A model generated the notes under the pieces. That model saw nothing but the letters and a program-made list of their open reading frames with translations, had not been told where the DNA came from and ran no database searches. Positions 1-8,782 of a stretch of 64,000 bases of DNA are shown piece by piece (within the stretch, counting starts at the first letter, position 1; each line of letters begins with the position of its first letter). The translations under genes and the position numbers were made by a program. The stretch spans positions 620,001 through 684,000 of the forward strand of contig NZ_FMUJ01000005.1 of NCBI RefSeq assembly GCF_900100965.1, in the 5' to 3' direction. This DNA comes from Variovorax sp. EL159 (GTDB lineage Bacteria > Pseudomonadota > Gammaproteobacteria > Burkholderiales > Burkholderiaceae_C).

Positions 1-1245
1 GTCGTGCTGGTGGCACTGGCCGCCGGCGCGCTGGTGATGATGAACCTGCGCGGCGAAGATGCCCTGCCCGAGCAGGCCGAGAGCTTCAACGCCTCGCCCC
101 AACTGGTCGAGCGCGGCCGCTACCTGGCGCTGGCCGGCAACTGCGCGGGCTGCCACACCACGCGCGGCGGCCGTCCCTATGCGGGCGGCCTGCCCATCGA
201 GACGCCCTTCGGCACCATCTATTCGAGCAACCTGACGCCCGATGCGCACACCGGCATCGGCAGCTGGAGCAGCGCGCATTTCTGGCGCGCGATGCACAAC
301 GGCCGCAGCAAGGACGGGCGCCTGCTGTACCCGGCCTTTCCGTATCCGAACTTCACCAAGGTGACGCGCGAGGATTCGGACGCGATCTACGCCTACCTGC
401 GCAGCCTGGAGCCCGCAACGGAGCAGAACCGCGCGCACCGCCTGCGCTTTCCGTACGACACGCAGGCCGCGCTGGCCGTGTGGCGTGCGCTCTCGTTCAA
501 GCCCGAGGCCTTTGTCGCCAACGCGGGCAAGCCGGCCGAGTGGAACCGCGGTGCCTACCTCGTCGATGGGCTCGGGCATTGCATCGCCTGCCACGGCAGC
601 CGCAATTCGCTGGGCGCCACCAACACCAAGCTCGGCCTCTCGGGCGGCCTGATCGCGGTCGAGAACTGGTATGCCCCGTCGCTCACCGATCCGCATGAAG
701 CGGGCCTGGCCGACTGGCCGGTAGCCGACGTGGTGTCGCTGCTCAAGAGCGGCGTGGCGCCGCGCGGCTCGGTGATGGGGCCGATGGCCGACGTGGTGTT
801 CCGCAGCACGCAGTACCTGAGCGATTCGGACCTGACCGCGATGGCCAGCTACCTGAAGGACCTGCCCGACGTGCCGAAGGCCGAGGCCACAGCCGGCACC
901 AAGGCCCCCATCCGCCGCGACGCCGGCACCATGGCGCGCGGCGCGAAGATCTACGACCAGCGTTGTGCCTACTGCCACGGCGACCAGGGGCAGGGCGCCG
1001 TGGGCGCGTACCCGCCGCTCGCGGGCAACCGCGCGGTGAACATGGCGAAGCCCACCAACCTGATCCAGGTGATCGCCCACGGCGGCTTCCTGCCCTCGAC
1101 GCCGGGCAACCCGCGCCCCTACGGCATGCCGCCCTTCGGGCAGACGCTCGATGCGGACGACGTGGCCTCGGTGCTGACCTACATTCGCGGCTCGTGGGGC
1201 AACAACAGCGCGCCCGTCACGCAACTCGACACGATGCGGCGCTGA
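1..1245 (+). CDS. Triheme cytochrome c, 5' truncated
   Basis: This is a periplasmic, membrane-anchored electron-transfer subunit that usually takes electrons from an alcohol, aldehyde or sugar dehydrogenase and passes them to the quinone pool or an oxidase. Three haem c motifs are visible, counting from the GTG at base 4: CAGCH (47-51), CIACH (193-197) and CAYCH (321-325). Three CXXCH motifs in about 410 residues is the pattern of AdhB/gluconate-2-dehydrogenase cytochrome subunits. The frame is open to the left edge and the visible N-terminus starts inside a hydrophobic segment, so the true start, and probably the catalytic subunit, lie upstream of the window. It is convergent with the lipoxygenase gene, 39 bp away. 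The substrate of the partner enzyme cannot be told from here. Confidence 0.85.
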   Translation, partial: VVLVALAAGALVMMNLRGEDALPEQAESFNASPQLVERGRYLALAGNCAGCHTTRGGRPYAGGLPIETPFGTIYSSNLTPDAHTGIGSWSSAHFWRAMHNGRSKDGRLLYPAFPYPNFTKVTREDSDAIYAYLRSLEPATEQNRAHRLRFPYDTQAALAVWRALSFKPEAFVANAGKPAEWNRGAYLVDGLGHCIACHGSRNSLGATNTKLGLSGGLIAVENWYAPSLTDPHEAGLADWPVADVVSLLKSGVAPRGSVMGPMADVVFRSTQYLSDSDLTAMASYLKDLPDVPKAEATAGTKAPIRRDAGTMARGAKIYDQRCAYCHGDQGQGAVGAYPPLAGNRAVNMAKPTNLIQVIAHGGFLPSTPGNPRPYGMPPFGQTLDADDVASVLTYIRGSWGNNSAPVTQLDTMRR

Positions 1246-1284
1246 GCCGCCGCACCGGGTCGCCGGGCTGCCGTTGGCGGTCCG

Positions 1285-3291
1285 TCAGATGTTGGTGCTC
1301 GACGGAATCCGGCTCGGCAGCAGATGCTCGTAAGGCCGCGAGCGCGCGGTGTTGCGCTGGCCGATGGTGTTCTCGATGACGCCGAGCGCATTGCGAAAGC
1401 GCTCCAGCGGCCCGCCCGGCCCGGCGATGGCCGGGTCCAGCAGCACCGGCAAGTGCGGGAAGGCGTTGTCCTTGTATTCGCCCAGCGGCCGGTAGTACAC
1501 GCCGCCGAGGATGTGGAACAGCAAGATCTGCTCTTGCGCCGCCAGCCGCGACGGCAGCATCTGCGACCAGCTCGCCTCGCTCTGGCCCGCGTTGCCCGTG
1601 GGGGACGGCGTGCCGCCCGCGCCCGCGCTGAAGGGCGCATAGGTCATCACCGAGTACTGCGGGAAGTTCACCGCCGCGTGCTGCGCGCTGGCGTTGAAGA
1701 TGATCGCGGTCAGCACGTCGACCAGCTGCGCGCGCGTGGTGATCGCGCGAAAGCCCTTGATCTTTCCGCTGGTCGCCAGCTCGGTGGCCCAGGCATTCAG
1801 CTCGTAGTCGCCGGTGACGTCGCTGTCGCTCAGGTAGTAGGTCGCCACGTAGTCGCCGACCCACTGCGCGATGGCGTTCCACACCAGCAGCGCGTCGTCG
1901 CGGTACGGGTAGTCGGGGAGGGCGGTGGCGTCGTCCACGCCGCGCGTGCGCAGGTCGTTGGGCAGCATGCTGGCGTAGAAGTCGTAGGCCAGCCGGTCGC
2001 GGCCGCACTGCTGCTGCAGCGTCTCGATGGGCGCGGTCAGGATCACGTCGCCCGTGGTCAGCGGTGCCATGATGATGAGCGTCGCGAACTCGTTGATGAA
2101 CATCGCGCCTTCGAGGTGCGGCGAAAGCAGCCGGCTCAGCGGATGGGCCGTTGCCAGCTGCCGCTGCGTGGCCATCGCGAAGGCCTCGGACATCAGGTGC
2201 GTGCGGCCCAGGTGCACGAACATCTCGTGGTAGTTGAAGTCCGCCACCTGCACCGTGGTCTTGGCCGACTGCCAGCCCCAGTAGGCCTCGGCGTTGGTGG
2301 TGTCGTCCACACGCAGGAAGATCGGATGCAGCGCCGGGTCTTGCCCGCACTGGATCGCCACCGGCACCAGCGAGCGCCCGTTCTTCGGCCGCGCGAACAG
2401 CGCCACCGGCGCGTACACATAGCTCGTGCCCGTGAGCGGCTTGGTCACCGGGCCGGTCGGCGCCATGTCGCCCAGGCCCACGTAGTCGAGCAGATACAGC
2501 CGGCCCGATGCGGCCGCATCGGCGAGGCTGTCGTCGTTGCCCATGACCTGCCGGTACTGCGCGTCGGCCAGCGGAAACTTCGTCGGCAGCGACGTCGCGC
2601 GCTGCAGCAGCATCGGGTTGGGCCCGCCCACGCGCATGTACGCGAACAGGTCGTTGTCATGCAGGATCTGCGAGATCGCGGGCTTGTCGATGGTGACGAA
2701 CAGCGCGTCGTACTGCGCGAGCGTCTTCGGCCCGTTGAGCGCGCCCAGCGGGCCTTGCGAGAGCAGGTCCTGGTGGATCTGCTTGAGCTGCGTGGTGATG
2801 TCGCCCACGCTGCCGGCGAGCGTGCCCAGCAGCGTCAGCACCGCGGCCGGCAGCGTGAGCAGGCCCGCGTTCTGCGCGGCCAGCTGGTCGAAGCTGGCCT
2901 GCAGCCCGGCGATGCGCGTGCGCAGGTTGTCGAGCGTCTGCAGGTTGTTCGACGCCAGCGTGCTGGTGGCGAACGAGGCCGCGAAATTGATCACCGCCTC
3001 GACCGCCTTCGCCACCGTCTTCAACTGATGCTCGACCGCCGGCAGCTCGCTCAGCGGCACCACCGCGCCCATCGGCACGCCGGCAAGGTTGATGTGCGAT
3101 TCGGTCCACAGGTAGGTGGCCTGCCGCCCCACCAGTTCGAGCCGCCGCAGCGTGGCGCTGATCGGATCGATCTTCTGCGGCAACGTGGGCTTGAGCACCG
3201 GCAGGGCCGCGGATGCGGTCGAGGGTTTGCCGGCCAGCAGGCCCAGGCCGCCCGCCGAGGCGGACCATTTGAGGATGTCTCTGCGCTTCAT
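1285..3291 (-). CDS. Bacterial lipoxygenase with Tat-like leader
   Basis: A non-haem iron lipoxygenase that adds dioxygen to polyunsaturated fatty acids to make hydroperoxides. The 668-residue product starts MKRRDILKWS with a Tat-like twin arginine and a hydrophobic stretch, so export is expected, as for Pseudomonas LoxA. The diagnostic histidine pattern H-x4-H-x4-H-x17-H-x8-H is exact at H355, H360, H365, H383 and H392. H538 and N542 give the second ligand pair, and the protein ends in Ile668, the C-terminal carboxylate ligand. All five expected iron ligands (H360, H365, H538, N542, I668) are therefore present. The start at 3291 is preferred over a longer in-frame start at 3453 because it places the leader at the N-terminus. 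A long palindrome lies 60 bp upstream. Host lipid or self-signalling roles are both possible; bacteria rarely make the substrate themselves. Confidence 0.92.
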   Translation of the reverse strand: MKRRDILKWSASAGGLGLLAGKPSTASAALPVLKPTLPQKIDPISATLRRLELVGRQATYLWTESHINLAGVPMGAVVPLSELPAVEHQLKTVAKAVEAVINFAASFATSTLASNNLQTLDNLRTRIAGLQASFDQLAAQNAGLLTLPAAVLTLLGTLAGSVGDITTQLKQIHQDLLSQGPLGALNGPKTLAQYDALFVTIDKPAISQILHDNDLFAYMRVGGPNPMLLQRATSLPTKFPLADAQYRQVMGNDDSLADAAASGRLYLLDYVGLGDMAPTGPVTKPLTGTSYVYAPVALFARPKNGRSLVPVAIQCGQDPALHPIFLRVDDTTNAEAYWGWQSAKTTVQVADFNYHEMFVHLGRTHLMSEAFAMATQRQLATAHPLSRLLSPHLEGAMFINEFATLIIMAPLTTGDVILTAPIETLQQQCGRDRLAYDFYASMLPNDLRTRGVDDATALPDYPYRDDALLVWNAIAQWVGDYVATYYLSDSDVTGDYELNAWATELATSGKIKGFRAITTRAQLVDVLTAIIFNASAQHAAVNFPQYSVMTYAPFSAGAGGTPSPTGNAGQSEASWSQMLPSRLAAQEQILLFHILGGVYYRPLGEYKDNAFPHLPVLLDPAIAGPGGPLERFRNALGVIENTIGQRNTARSRPYEHLLPSRIPSSTNI

Positions 3292-3350
3292 CGAAGGGGT
3301 CCCTGTTGTTGTGGGTGTGGGGAGCCGAAGACGGGAGGGGGATGGATTCG

Positions 3351-3386
3351 GCCCACTAAATCGAACGCTCGTTCTATTTAGTGGGC
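3351..3386. promoter_or_regulatory. 36-bp palindrome, TetR-type operator candidate, upstream of lipoxygenase
   Basis: The arms GCCCACTAAATcGAACG and CGTTCtATTTAGTGGGC match with a single mismatch around a 2-bp centre, with GAACG-N2-CGTTC at its core. It lies 60 bp upstream of the lipoxygenase start, where a repressor would block the promoter. A core of this kind is common in TetR-family operators. No TetR gene lies in the window, so the regulator is unknown. There is no T-tract typical of a terminator. Confidence 0.55.
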
Positions 3387-3567
3387 GGATTCTGCGGAGC
3401 GGCCCTTGAATTGGCAATGAGGGTCGGTACTGAGGGCGAAGGTACACATCCACACCAGAAACTGCGCTGCCTCGAGAAGAAGTGCCAGGCGGGTGACGTT
3501 GGATGACAGTGTGTTCAGCCGCACGGGCCTACAACCGCCTGTCTACAACTGCATAGGGGGCGTTCGG

Positions 3568-4335
3568 GTGAACACGGCAACACGGCATTCAGCAGCGAAA
3601 CACGCAGCATCCAAACCGAAGCCCAGGACGGGTTTCGAGATGTGGGAGGACGGCATCGACAAGGCCGACGAGAAATGGGATGCCTACGACCGCGAGATCC
3701 GGTCGGCGGTCGATGAATACGATAGGCACCTGTCCCGCACGCCGGGCTACATTCCGCTGGACTGGCGGATCGTGAAGGCGATGGTGTGGGTGGAGACGGG
3801 GGCGAAGGTGGCTGAATGGAGAGTCAGGCCCATGCAGATCGGAAACGATGGGGATCCCGGCATGATGGCGTTGCTGGGAGACAGGGAAGGCGGCGAGCTG
3901 ATCGTTCCACCTTCGCTTCGTGCAAGTCTTTCGGCCAACACCGTACAAACCGTTCCTGCCCACAACATCCGTGCCGGCATCGGCTACATGCTGATGCGCA
4001 TGGCCAACTTCGCTTTCGCAAACGTGCTGGACCCCGATGCCAGGGTCTATGAGGTGACGGTCCAGGCCGGCGACAGCATCGAGAAGATCGCAGGAATGCA
4101 GAGAAGCACGCCAGAGGTGATGAAGAAGCTCAATCCCTCGATTCATATGCTCAAGCCCGGCCAGGTACTGAAGTACCAGAAGGCGTCTGTCCTGAAGGTC
4201 ATCGTTGGCTGGAAGCCGGTCACACCGTCCGGCATCGCGACGTACTACAACGCTGGCGGAGATTCGATGTACTCCCAAAAATTGAACCACGCACTGGGCT
4301 CGATGCGCAAAAGAACGGAGCGCACATGCAAGTAA
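3568..4335 (+). CDS. Lytic transglycosylase-like protein with internal LysM, candidate toxin
   Basis: The 255-residue product carries pieces of a GH23 lytic transglycosylase/lysozyme fold: ETG with Glu76 as candidate catalytic acid, MQIGNDGDPGM (89-99), NIRAGIGYM (133-141) and, late in the chain, YYNAGGD (226-232), like the family AYNAG motif. A LysM-type peptidoglycan-binding repeat (about 160-205) sits between the third and fourth motifs instead of at an end. No signal peptide is visible, yet the expected substrate is periplasmic, which suits delivery by a secretion machine. The GTG at 3568 follows AGGGGG and is preferred; another GTG at 3493 is in frame. The next gene overlaps it by 10 bp. 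T6SS effector is an inference; a phage-like endolysin is the alternative. Confidence 0.7.
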   Translation: MNTATRHSAAKHAASKPKPRTGFEMWEDGIDKADEKWDAYDREIRSAVDEYDRHLSRTPGYIPLDWRIVKAMVWVETGAKVAEWRVRPMQIGNDGDPGMMALLGDREGGELIVPPSLRASLSANTVQTVPAHNIRAGIGYMLMRMANFAFANVLDPDARVYEVTVQAGDSIEKIAGMQRSTPEVMKKLNPSIHMLKPGQVLKYQKASVLKVIVGWKPVTPSGIATYYNAGGDSMYSQKLNHALGSMRKRTERTCK

Positions 4336-4745
4336 CCAAGGCGATGGGATTGGCTCTGTGGGTCCTTGCTGGCACCAGCATCGCTGCTGATGCTCCCTTC
4401 ACTGGCACTTTCAGTGGTACAGGGCGCGCCTGTTCCGGCGGGCTCTACCTGCGTGCCAAGACGGTTGAATGGATCTCGACCTACAGCATCTGCAAGCCAA
4501 GCCGCTATGAGCTTTTGGCGAAAGACCTGGCTGTCGACCATCAGCGGATAGCCGTGCGCATCAAGACGCGCAGCAGCCAGTGTCGCTACGAGGTGTTCGA
4601 AGCAGAACAAGTCAGCACGTACAGCTGGGATGTACGCGGCTACCAGTCGCTGGAGGCATATCGGAAGCAGGACCAGCCAGAGTGGCGAAATTCTGCGCTG
4701 CCTGAGCGACTGTCCTTGTCGTGCCCGATGGTCCGGCTGAATTGA
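4326..4745 (+). CDS. Small secreted four-cysteine protein, candidate immunity protein
   Basis: I do not recognise a family. The 139-residue product begins with a clear Sec signal peptide (MQVTKAMGLALWVLAGTSIA, cut near Ala20-Ala22) and has four cysteines in the mature part (C36, C56, C86, C133), enough for two periplasmic disulfides. Its start overlaps the end of the LysM/transglycosylase gene by 10 bp in another frame, so the two are probably translationally coupled. A leaderless peptidoglycan hydrolase followed directly by a small periplasmic protein is the standard layout of a type VI effector and its immunity protein, which is the main reason for this call. It could also be an unrelated lysozyme inhibitor. 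Confidence 0.6.
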   Translation: MQVTKAMGLALWVLAGTSIAADAPFTGTFSGTGRACSGGLYLRAKTVEWISTYSICKPSRYELLAKDLAVDHQRIAVRIKTRSSQCRYEVFEAEQVSTYSWDVRGYQSLEAYRKQDQPEWRNSALPERLSLSCPMVRLN

Positions 4746-4760
4746 CCGCCGTGAATGTGC

Positions 4761-6158
4761 TCAGCGTCCTGTCATATGCGGATGCCGTGCACTCTCGTAC
4801 AGCGAGCGAGCCAGGTCCCGGTGCCTTGCAAGCAGCGGAGCGAGTTCAAGCCCGGTGAAGCGGCCATCGCGAATCTTCACGAGGCCGTTGACCATGCTCA
4901 GTGAAGCAGTTCCCGGCGTACAGAACACCAGCGCCGCCACCAGGTCATGCCCCGCACCCGCATGCGCCACGTCGCGCATGTCGAAGGCCACGACGTCCGC
5001 CGACATGCCCGGTGCCAGCGCCCCGATGTCGTCGCGCCCCAGCACGCGCGCGCCGCCGAGCGTGGCGATCTCCAGCGCCTCGCGTGCCGTCATCGCGGCC
5101 GGGCCGTAGCCCACGCGCTGCAGCAGCATGGCCTGCCGTGCTTCGCCCAGCATGTGGGCACCGTCGTTCGATGCACTGCCATCCACGCCCAGGCCCACGG
5201 GCACGCCCGCGCGACGCATCGCACCGATGGGCGCAATGCCCGAGGCGAGCCGCATGTTGGAGCAGGGGCAGTGCGCCACGCCGGTGCCGGTGCGGCCGAA
5301 CAGCGCGATGCCGGCTTCGTCGAGCTTCACGCAGTGCGCGTGCCACACGTCGCGGCCGACCCAGCCCAGGTCTTCGGCGTACTCGGCCGGCGTCATGCCG
5401 AACTTCTCGCGCGAGTAGGCGACGTCGTTGTCGTTCTCGGCCAGGTGCGTGTGCAGCGACACGCCGCGCTCACGCGCGAGTTCTGCCGACAGCCGCATCA
5501 GGTCGCGCGAGACAGAGAACGGCGAGCAGGGCGCGAGCACGATGCGGCGCATCGAGTGGCGCGAGGCGTCGTGCCAGCGGCCGATGAGCCGCTCGCTGTC
5601 GCGCAGGATGGCTTCTTCGGTCTCGACCACCTCGTCGGGCGGCAGGCCACCGGCGCTGCGGCCCACGCTCATGCTGCCGCGCGCGGCGTGGAAGCGCATG
5701 CCCATCGCATCGGCCGCCTCGATCGAATAGTCGAGCTTCGAGCCGTTGGGAAACAGGTAGAGGTGATCGCTGGTGGTGGTGCAGCCCGAGAGCATCAGCT
5801 CGGCCATCGCGGTCTGCGTCGACACGCGGATCATCTCGGGCGTGATGCGCGCCCACAGCAGGTAGAGGTTGGTGAGCCAGCCGAACAGCTCCGCGTCTTG
5901 CGCTTCGGGCACGGCGCGCGTAAGGCTCTGGTACATGTGGTGGTGCGTGTTGACCAGGCCCGGCATCACGACGTGGCCGTGCATGTCAATGGCTTCGGCG
6001 CCGCCGTTGCGCAGCGCGTCGAGGTACACCGTGGGCAGCTCCGCCGTGGGCCCCACCCAGGCCACGGCGGGCCCGTCGCACACCACGGCGCCGTCGGCGA
6101 TTTCGCGCCGGGCGGCGTCCATGGTGACCAGAACGTCGGCATGTCGAAGGATCAGCAT
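4761..6158 (-). CDS. 8-oxoguanine deaminase (amidohydrolase superfamily)
   Basis: A cytosolic metal-dependent deaminase of the cytosine/guanine deaminase group. The best family match is 8-oxoguanine deaminase, which turns 8-oxoguanine into urate. Visible motifs of the TIM-barrel amidohydrolase fold are NTHHHMYQ (70-77; the H-x-H metal pair is H72/H74), HTHLAEND with the third histidine, WHAHCVKL, and VGLGVDGSASND with the metal-binding aspartate. The 465-residue length fits the family. The start MLILRHADV at 6158 gives the usual short beta-sandwich N-terminus. The gene lies 20 bp after the first phospholipase stop and probably belongs to its transcript. Other aromatic amine deaminases of the ATZ/TRZ group are the alternative. 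Confidence 0.85.
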   Translation of the reverse strand: MLILRHADVLVTMDAARREIADGAVVCDGPAVAWVGPTAELPTVYLDALRNGGAEAIDMHGHVVMPGLVNTHHHMYQSLTRAVPEAQDAELFGWLTNLYLLWARITPEMIRVSTQTAMAELMLSGCTTTSDHLYLFPNGSKLDYSIEAADAMGMRFHAARGSMSVGRSAGGLPPDEVVETEEAILRDSERLIGRWHDASRHSMRRIVLAPCSPFSVSRDLMRLSAELARERGVSLHTHLAENDNDVAYSREKFGMTPAEYAEDLGWVGRDVWHAHCVKLDEAGIALFGRTGTGVAHCPCSNMRLASGIAPIGAMRRAGVPVGLGVDGSASNDGAHMLGEARQAMLLQRVGYGPAAMTAREALEIATLGGARVLGRDDIGALAPGMSADVVAFDMRDVAHAGAGHDLVAALVFCTPGTASLSMVNGLVKIRDGRFTGLELAPLLARHRDLARSLYESARHPHMTGR

Positions 6159-6178
6159 GCCGGCATTCTTGCCCGCGC

Positions 6179-8437
6179 TCAGAGGTCGGGCAACCCCATG
6201 GCCGGATCGCTCACGGTGTGCTTGCCGGTTTCCACGCGGCCCGCAAAGCGACGGTAGTAGGCGGGGTCGGCATCGCAGGTGACGGCGAAGTCGTACCACT
6301 GGCCGCTGTCCGCAAGCGCCCAGTGCTGGTCCACGTTGGCGCCACCGTTCACCGTTGCGGTCCACGGGCCGTCGGTGCGGTAGGCCTTGGCGGTAATGGT
6401 GAACTTGCATGCGGCCTTGCCGTCGTTGCGCATGTTCAGGTAGACGTTGCCGTTGGCGATGTCGTAGCACACGCGCACCTCGGGCAGCGCCACACCGCCT
6501 GCGCGCAGGGTGTTGAGGTTGCCCTTGAAGTGGCGGTGAAAGCCGTTGGGGCCCAGCACCCACAGATCGTAGGCGCCGGCATCGTCGGCCATGGCGGCCC
6601 AGGTGTCGTCCAGCGTCTTGCCGGCCTCGACGACGTAGCGGCGCGGCAGGCGGTCCAGGTGCAGCTTGTCGTACACATGGAACACGGCAGCCGCCTTGCC
6701 GCTGTTGGCGAACAGCAGCTTGAGCTTGCCGCCGGTCGAATCGGCCAGCGCGCTGGTGTGCAGCTCGTAGGGGAGCGCGCGGGAGGGCCGCGAGCCGGTG
6801 GGCTGGCGCGGCAGTTGCGGGTCGAGCGGCAGCGGCACCTGCTTCAGCGCTTCCTGGTCGATGCGCAACTGGTCGGCCTCGGGCCTGTTCTTGCGTCCGG
6901 TCAACGTGGGCGGCGCCTCGCTGTTCGGCGTCGCGAAGTTGAAGGCGCTCGTGAGGTCGCCGCACACGGTGCGGCGGTAGGGCGAGATGTTCGGCTCCTT
7001 CACACCGAAGCGGGCCTCGATGAAGCGCAGCACCGAGGTGTGGTCGAACACCTGCGAATTGACCCAGCCGCCGCGGCTCCATGGCGAGAGTACATACAGC
7101 GGCACGCGCGGACCGGGGCCGAACACGCGGCCGTCGGGTGCGGGTTGGTTGCTGCTGCCCTGCGGCGGTTGCTGGGTGAAGTATTCGTGCGCCATGTCGG
7201 CGTCGGCGAGCGTCGTCTTGCCCGCGATGGGGCTCTGGGGGTTGGTGGGGTCGATCCGCGAGGGCGCGGACGGCGACGGCACGTGGTCGAAGTAGCCGTC
7301 GTTCTCGTCGAAGTTGACGAGCAGCACGGTCTTGCTCCAGACCTCGGGCACGGCCGTCAGCGCATCCAGTATTTCCTGCAGGAACCATGCGCCCTGCACC
7401 GGGCTGGACGGATCGGGGTGTTCGCAATAGATCGAGGGCGCGTTGATCCAGCTCACCTTGGGCAAGCGGCCGGCCTTGATGTCGCGCCGGAAGGCATCGA
7501 GGTATTCCTCGGGCTTGTCCCCCGGCAAGGTGTTGGCGATGCCCTTGTAGAGTGGGTTGCCCGGGTTGTCGCTGACGGGGTCGTAGGCGTGGAAGGTCAC
7601 CGGCTGGCTGCTGTCGATATAGGTCGTCCTGGGGGCTGGACCGCTGGAGACCGGAAAGGGCGAGGCCCGGTTGGCGCGCCTGTACTGGCGAAAGGCGCCG
7701 AGCATGTTGTCGCCCCATTCGTCGGGCATGTTCTGGTAGCAGATCCAGCTCACGCCGGCCTCTTCGAGCCGCTCGGCGTAGGTCTTCCATGTGTAGCCGG
7801 TGTCCACCGCCGGGGCGCGGCCGTCGAGCCAGTCCCATTCGTTGTTGACGAAGGCCACGCCCTGCGCGGCAGGCCCGTTGGAGCCGGTCAGGTGGAAGGA
7901 GCGGTTGGCATCGGTGCCGGTGTGCATGGCGCAGTGATAGCTGTCGCACAGCGTGAAGGCGTTGGCCAGCGAGAACTGGAACGGTATCTCCGCTTCCTTG
8001 AAATAGCCCATGCCGGCGGTGGTCTTGTGGCGTGCCCATTGGGACAGGCGGCCGCCGTCCCAGGCATCCTGGCTGTCGACCCACGTGTGCGGCGTGCCGG
8101 TCGTTCGCTGCGCGTTGCCCTTGGTCTGGTCCAGGTGGTAGGGCAGCACGATCTTGCCGCCGGCATCGCTCTGCTGCCAGACGTTGCGCCCGCCCGGCAA
8201 CGGAACGGTGAAGCGGTCGCCAAAGCCACGTACGCCCGGCAGCGTGCCGAAGTAGTGGTCGAAGGAGCGGTTCTCCTGCATCAGGATGACGATGTGTTCG
8301 ACGTCCTCGATGGTGCCGGTCTTGTTGTTGGCCGGAATGGCGAGCGCGCGGCGGATGCTCGGCGGAAAGGCCGAGAGGGCAAGCGCGGCGGCGCCCGTGG
8401 TGGCCGTGCCCGTGAGGAATTTGCGGCGTGAATTCAT
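6179..8437 (-). CDS. Phosphocholine-specific phospholipase C (copy 1), Tat-exported
   Basis: This enzyme hydrolyses phosphatidylcholine and sphingomyelin-type lipids to diacylglycerol or ceramide and phosphocholine. The 752-residue product begins MNSRRKFLTGTATTG, a twin-arginine leader with an ALA-type cleavage region. The catalytic alkaline-phosphatase-like domain is shown by HIVILMQENRSFDHYFGTL near residue 50, FDENDGYFDHVPSPS, and VFDHTSVLRFIEARFG. The C-terminal part holds the two domains typical of the PlcH/PlcN family. It follows a small lipoprotein gene by 28 bp, and a second, very similar phospholipase lies upstream. PlcH/PlcN relatives go through Tat and then T2SS and are induced by phosphate starvation; a Pho-box-like site lies upstream. 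Confidence 0.93.
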   Translation of the reverse strand: MNSRRKFLTGTATTGAAALALSAFPPSIRRALAIPANNKTGTIEDVEHIVILMQENRSFDHYFGTLPGVRGFGDRFTVPLPGGRNVWQQSDAGGKIVLPYHLDQTKGNAQRTTGTPHTWVDSQDAWDGGRLSQWARHKTTAGMGYFKEAEIPFQFSLANAFTLCDSYHCAMHTGTDANRSFHLTGSNGPAAQGVAFVNNEWDWLDGRAPAVDTGYTWKTYAERLEEAGVSWICYQNMPDEWGDNMLGAFRQYRRANRASPFPVSSGPAPRTTYIDSSQPVTFHAYDPVSDNPGNPLYKGIANTLPGDKPEEYLDAFRRDIKAGRLPKVSWINAPSIYCEHPDPSSPVQGAWFLQEILDALTAVPEVWSKTVLLVNFDENDGYFDHVPSPSAPSRIDPTNPQSPIAGKTTLADADMAHEYFTQQPPQGSSNQPAPDGRVFGPGPRVPLYVLSPWSRGGWVNSQVFDHTSVLRFIEARFGVKEPNISPYRRTVCGDLTSAFNFATPNSEAPPTLTGRKNRPEADQLRIDQEALKQVPLPLDPQLPRQPTGSRPSRALPYELHTSALADSTGGKLKLLFANSGKAAAVFHVYDKLHLDRLPRRYVVEAGKTLDDTWAAMADDAGAYDLWVLGPNGFHRHFKGNLNTLRAGGVALPEVRVCYDIANGNVYLNMRNDGKAACKFTITAKAYRTDGPWTATVNGGANVDQHWALADSGQWYDFAVTCDADPAYYRRFAGRVETGKHTVSDPAMGLPDL

Positions 8438-8465
8438 GGACTTCTCGTTGTGGTTCTTCGGGCGC

Positions 8466-8651
8466 TCAGGGGGCGCAGCGCTTTTCGGGCTTGACGCCGG
8501 TGTCCGGTGCGGGGGGCGTGGGGTCTGGCGTGCCCGCGACGGGCGGGTTGGGGAGGCCGACACTGTTGCTGCTGCCGCCGCACGCGGAAAGCGCGCAGGC
8601 AATGAAGAACAGCGCGCACGCGTGATGCGTGCGCGACGTGATGAGTCGCAT
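8466..8651 (-). CDS. Small lipoprotein upstream of phospholipase C
   Basis: A 61-residue product with an N-terminal hydrophobic segment and a lipobox ending LSAC (Cys24), followed by GGSSNS and a proline-rich tail. Cleavage would leave a lipid-anchored peptide of about 38 residues. A good ribosome-binding site, GAGAGGA, precedes the ATG. It is the first gene after the promoter region and is followed 28 bp later by phospholipase C copy 1, so the two are probably co-transcribed. Function is unknown. Small proteins next to Plc genes can act as chaperones (PlcR in Pseudomonas), but no similarity to PlcR is seen. Confidence 0.6.
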   Translation of the reverse strand: MRLITSRTHHACALFFIACALSACGGSSNSVGLPNPPVAGTPDPTPPAPDTGVKPEKRCAP

Positions 8652-8697
8652 GGGAAATCCTCTCTCGATGTTGTGGCGCCGAGGCTAGTCAGCCCGG

Positions 8698-8715
8698 GTG
8701 ACATCGAGATGACCC
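8698..8715 (-). promoter_or_regulatory. Pho-box-like site upstream of lipoprotein-plc
   Basis: On the minus strand the site reads GGGTCATCTCGATGTCAC. These are two half-sites of the GTCAT/TGTCA type, 11 bp apart, matching the 7-4-7 layout of the PhoB consensus CTGTCAT-N4-CTGTCAT with 5 of 7 bases in each half. It lies 47 bp upstream of the lipoprotein start. Phosphate control of related phospholipases C is known; its use here is inferred. Confidence 0.35.
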
Positions 8716-8782
8716 CTTCAATGTGGAGGTGTAAGCGCACGCTGTGTGCGCTTTCCGCTCCGTCAGCGATGCATGGTGAGGC

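Noticed and set aside
8734-8752. Hairpin AGCGCAC-gctgt-GTGCGCT between the two phospholipase genes
   Set aside because: No T-tract on either side, so it is not called a terminator. It could still stabilise the 3' end of copy 2.
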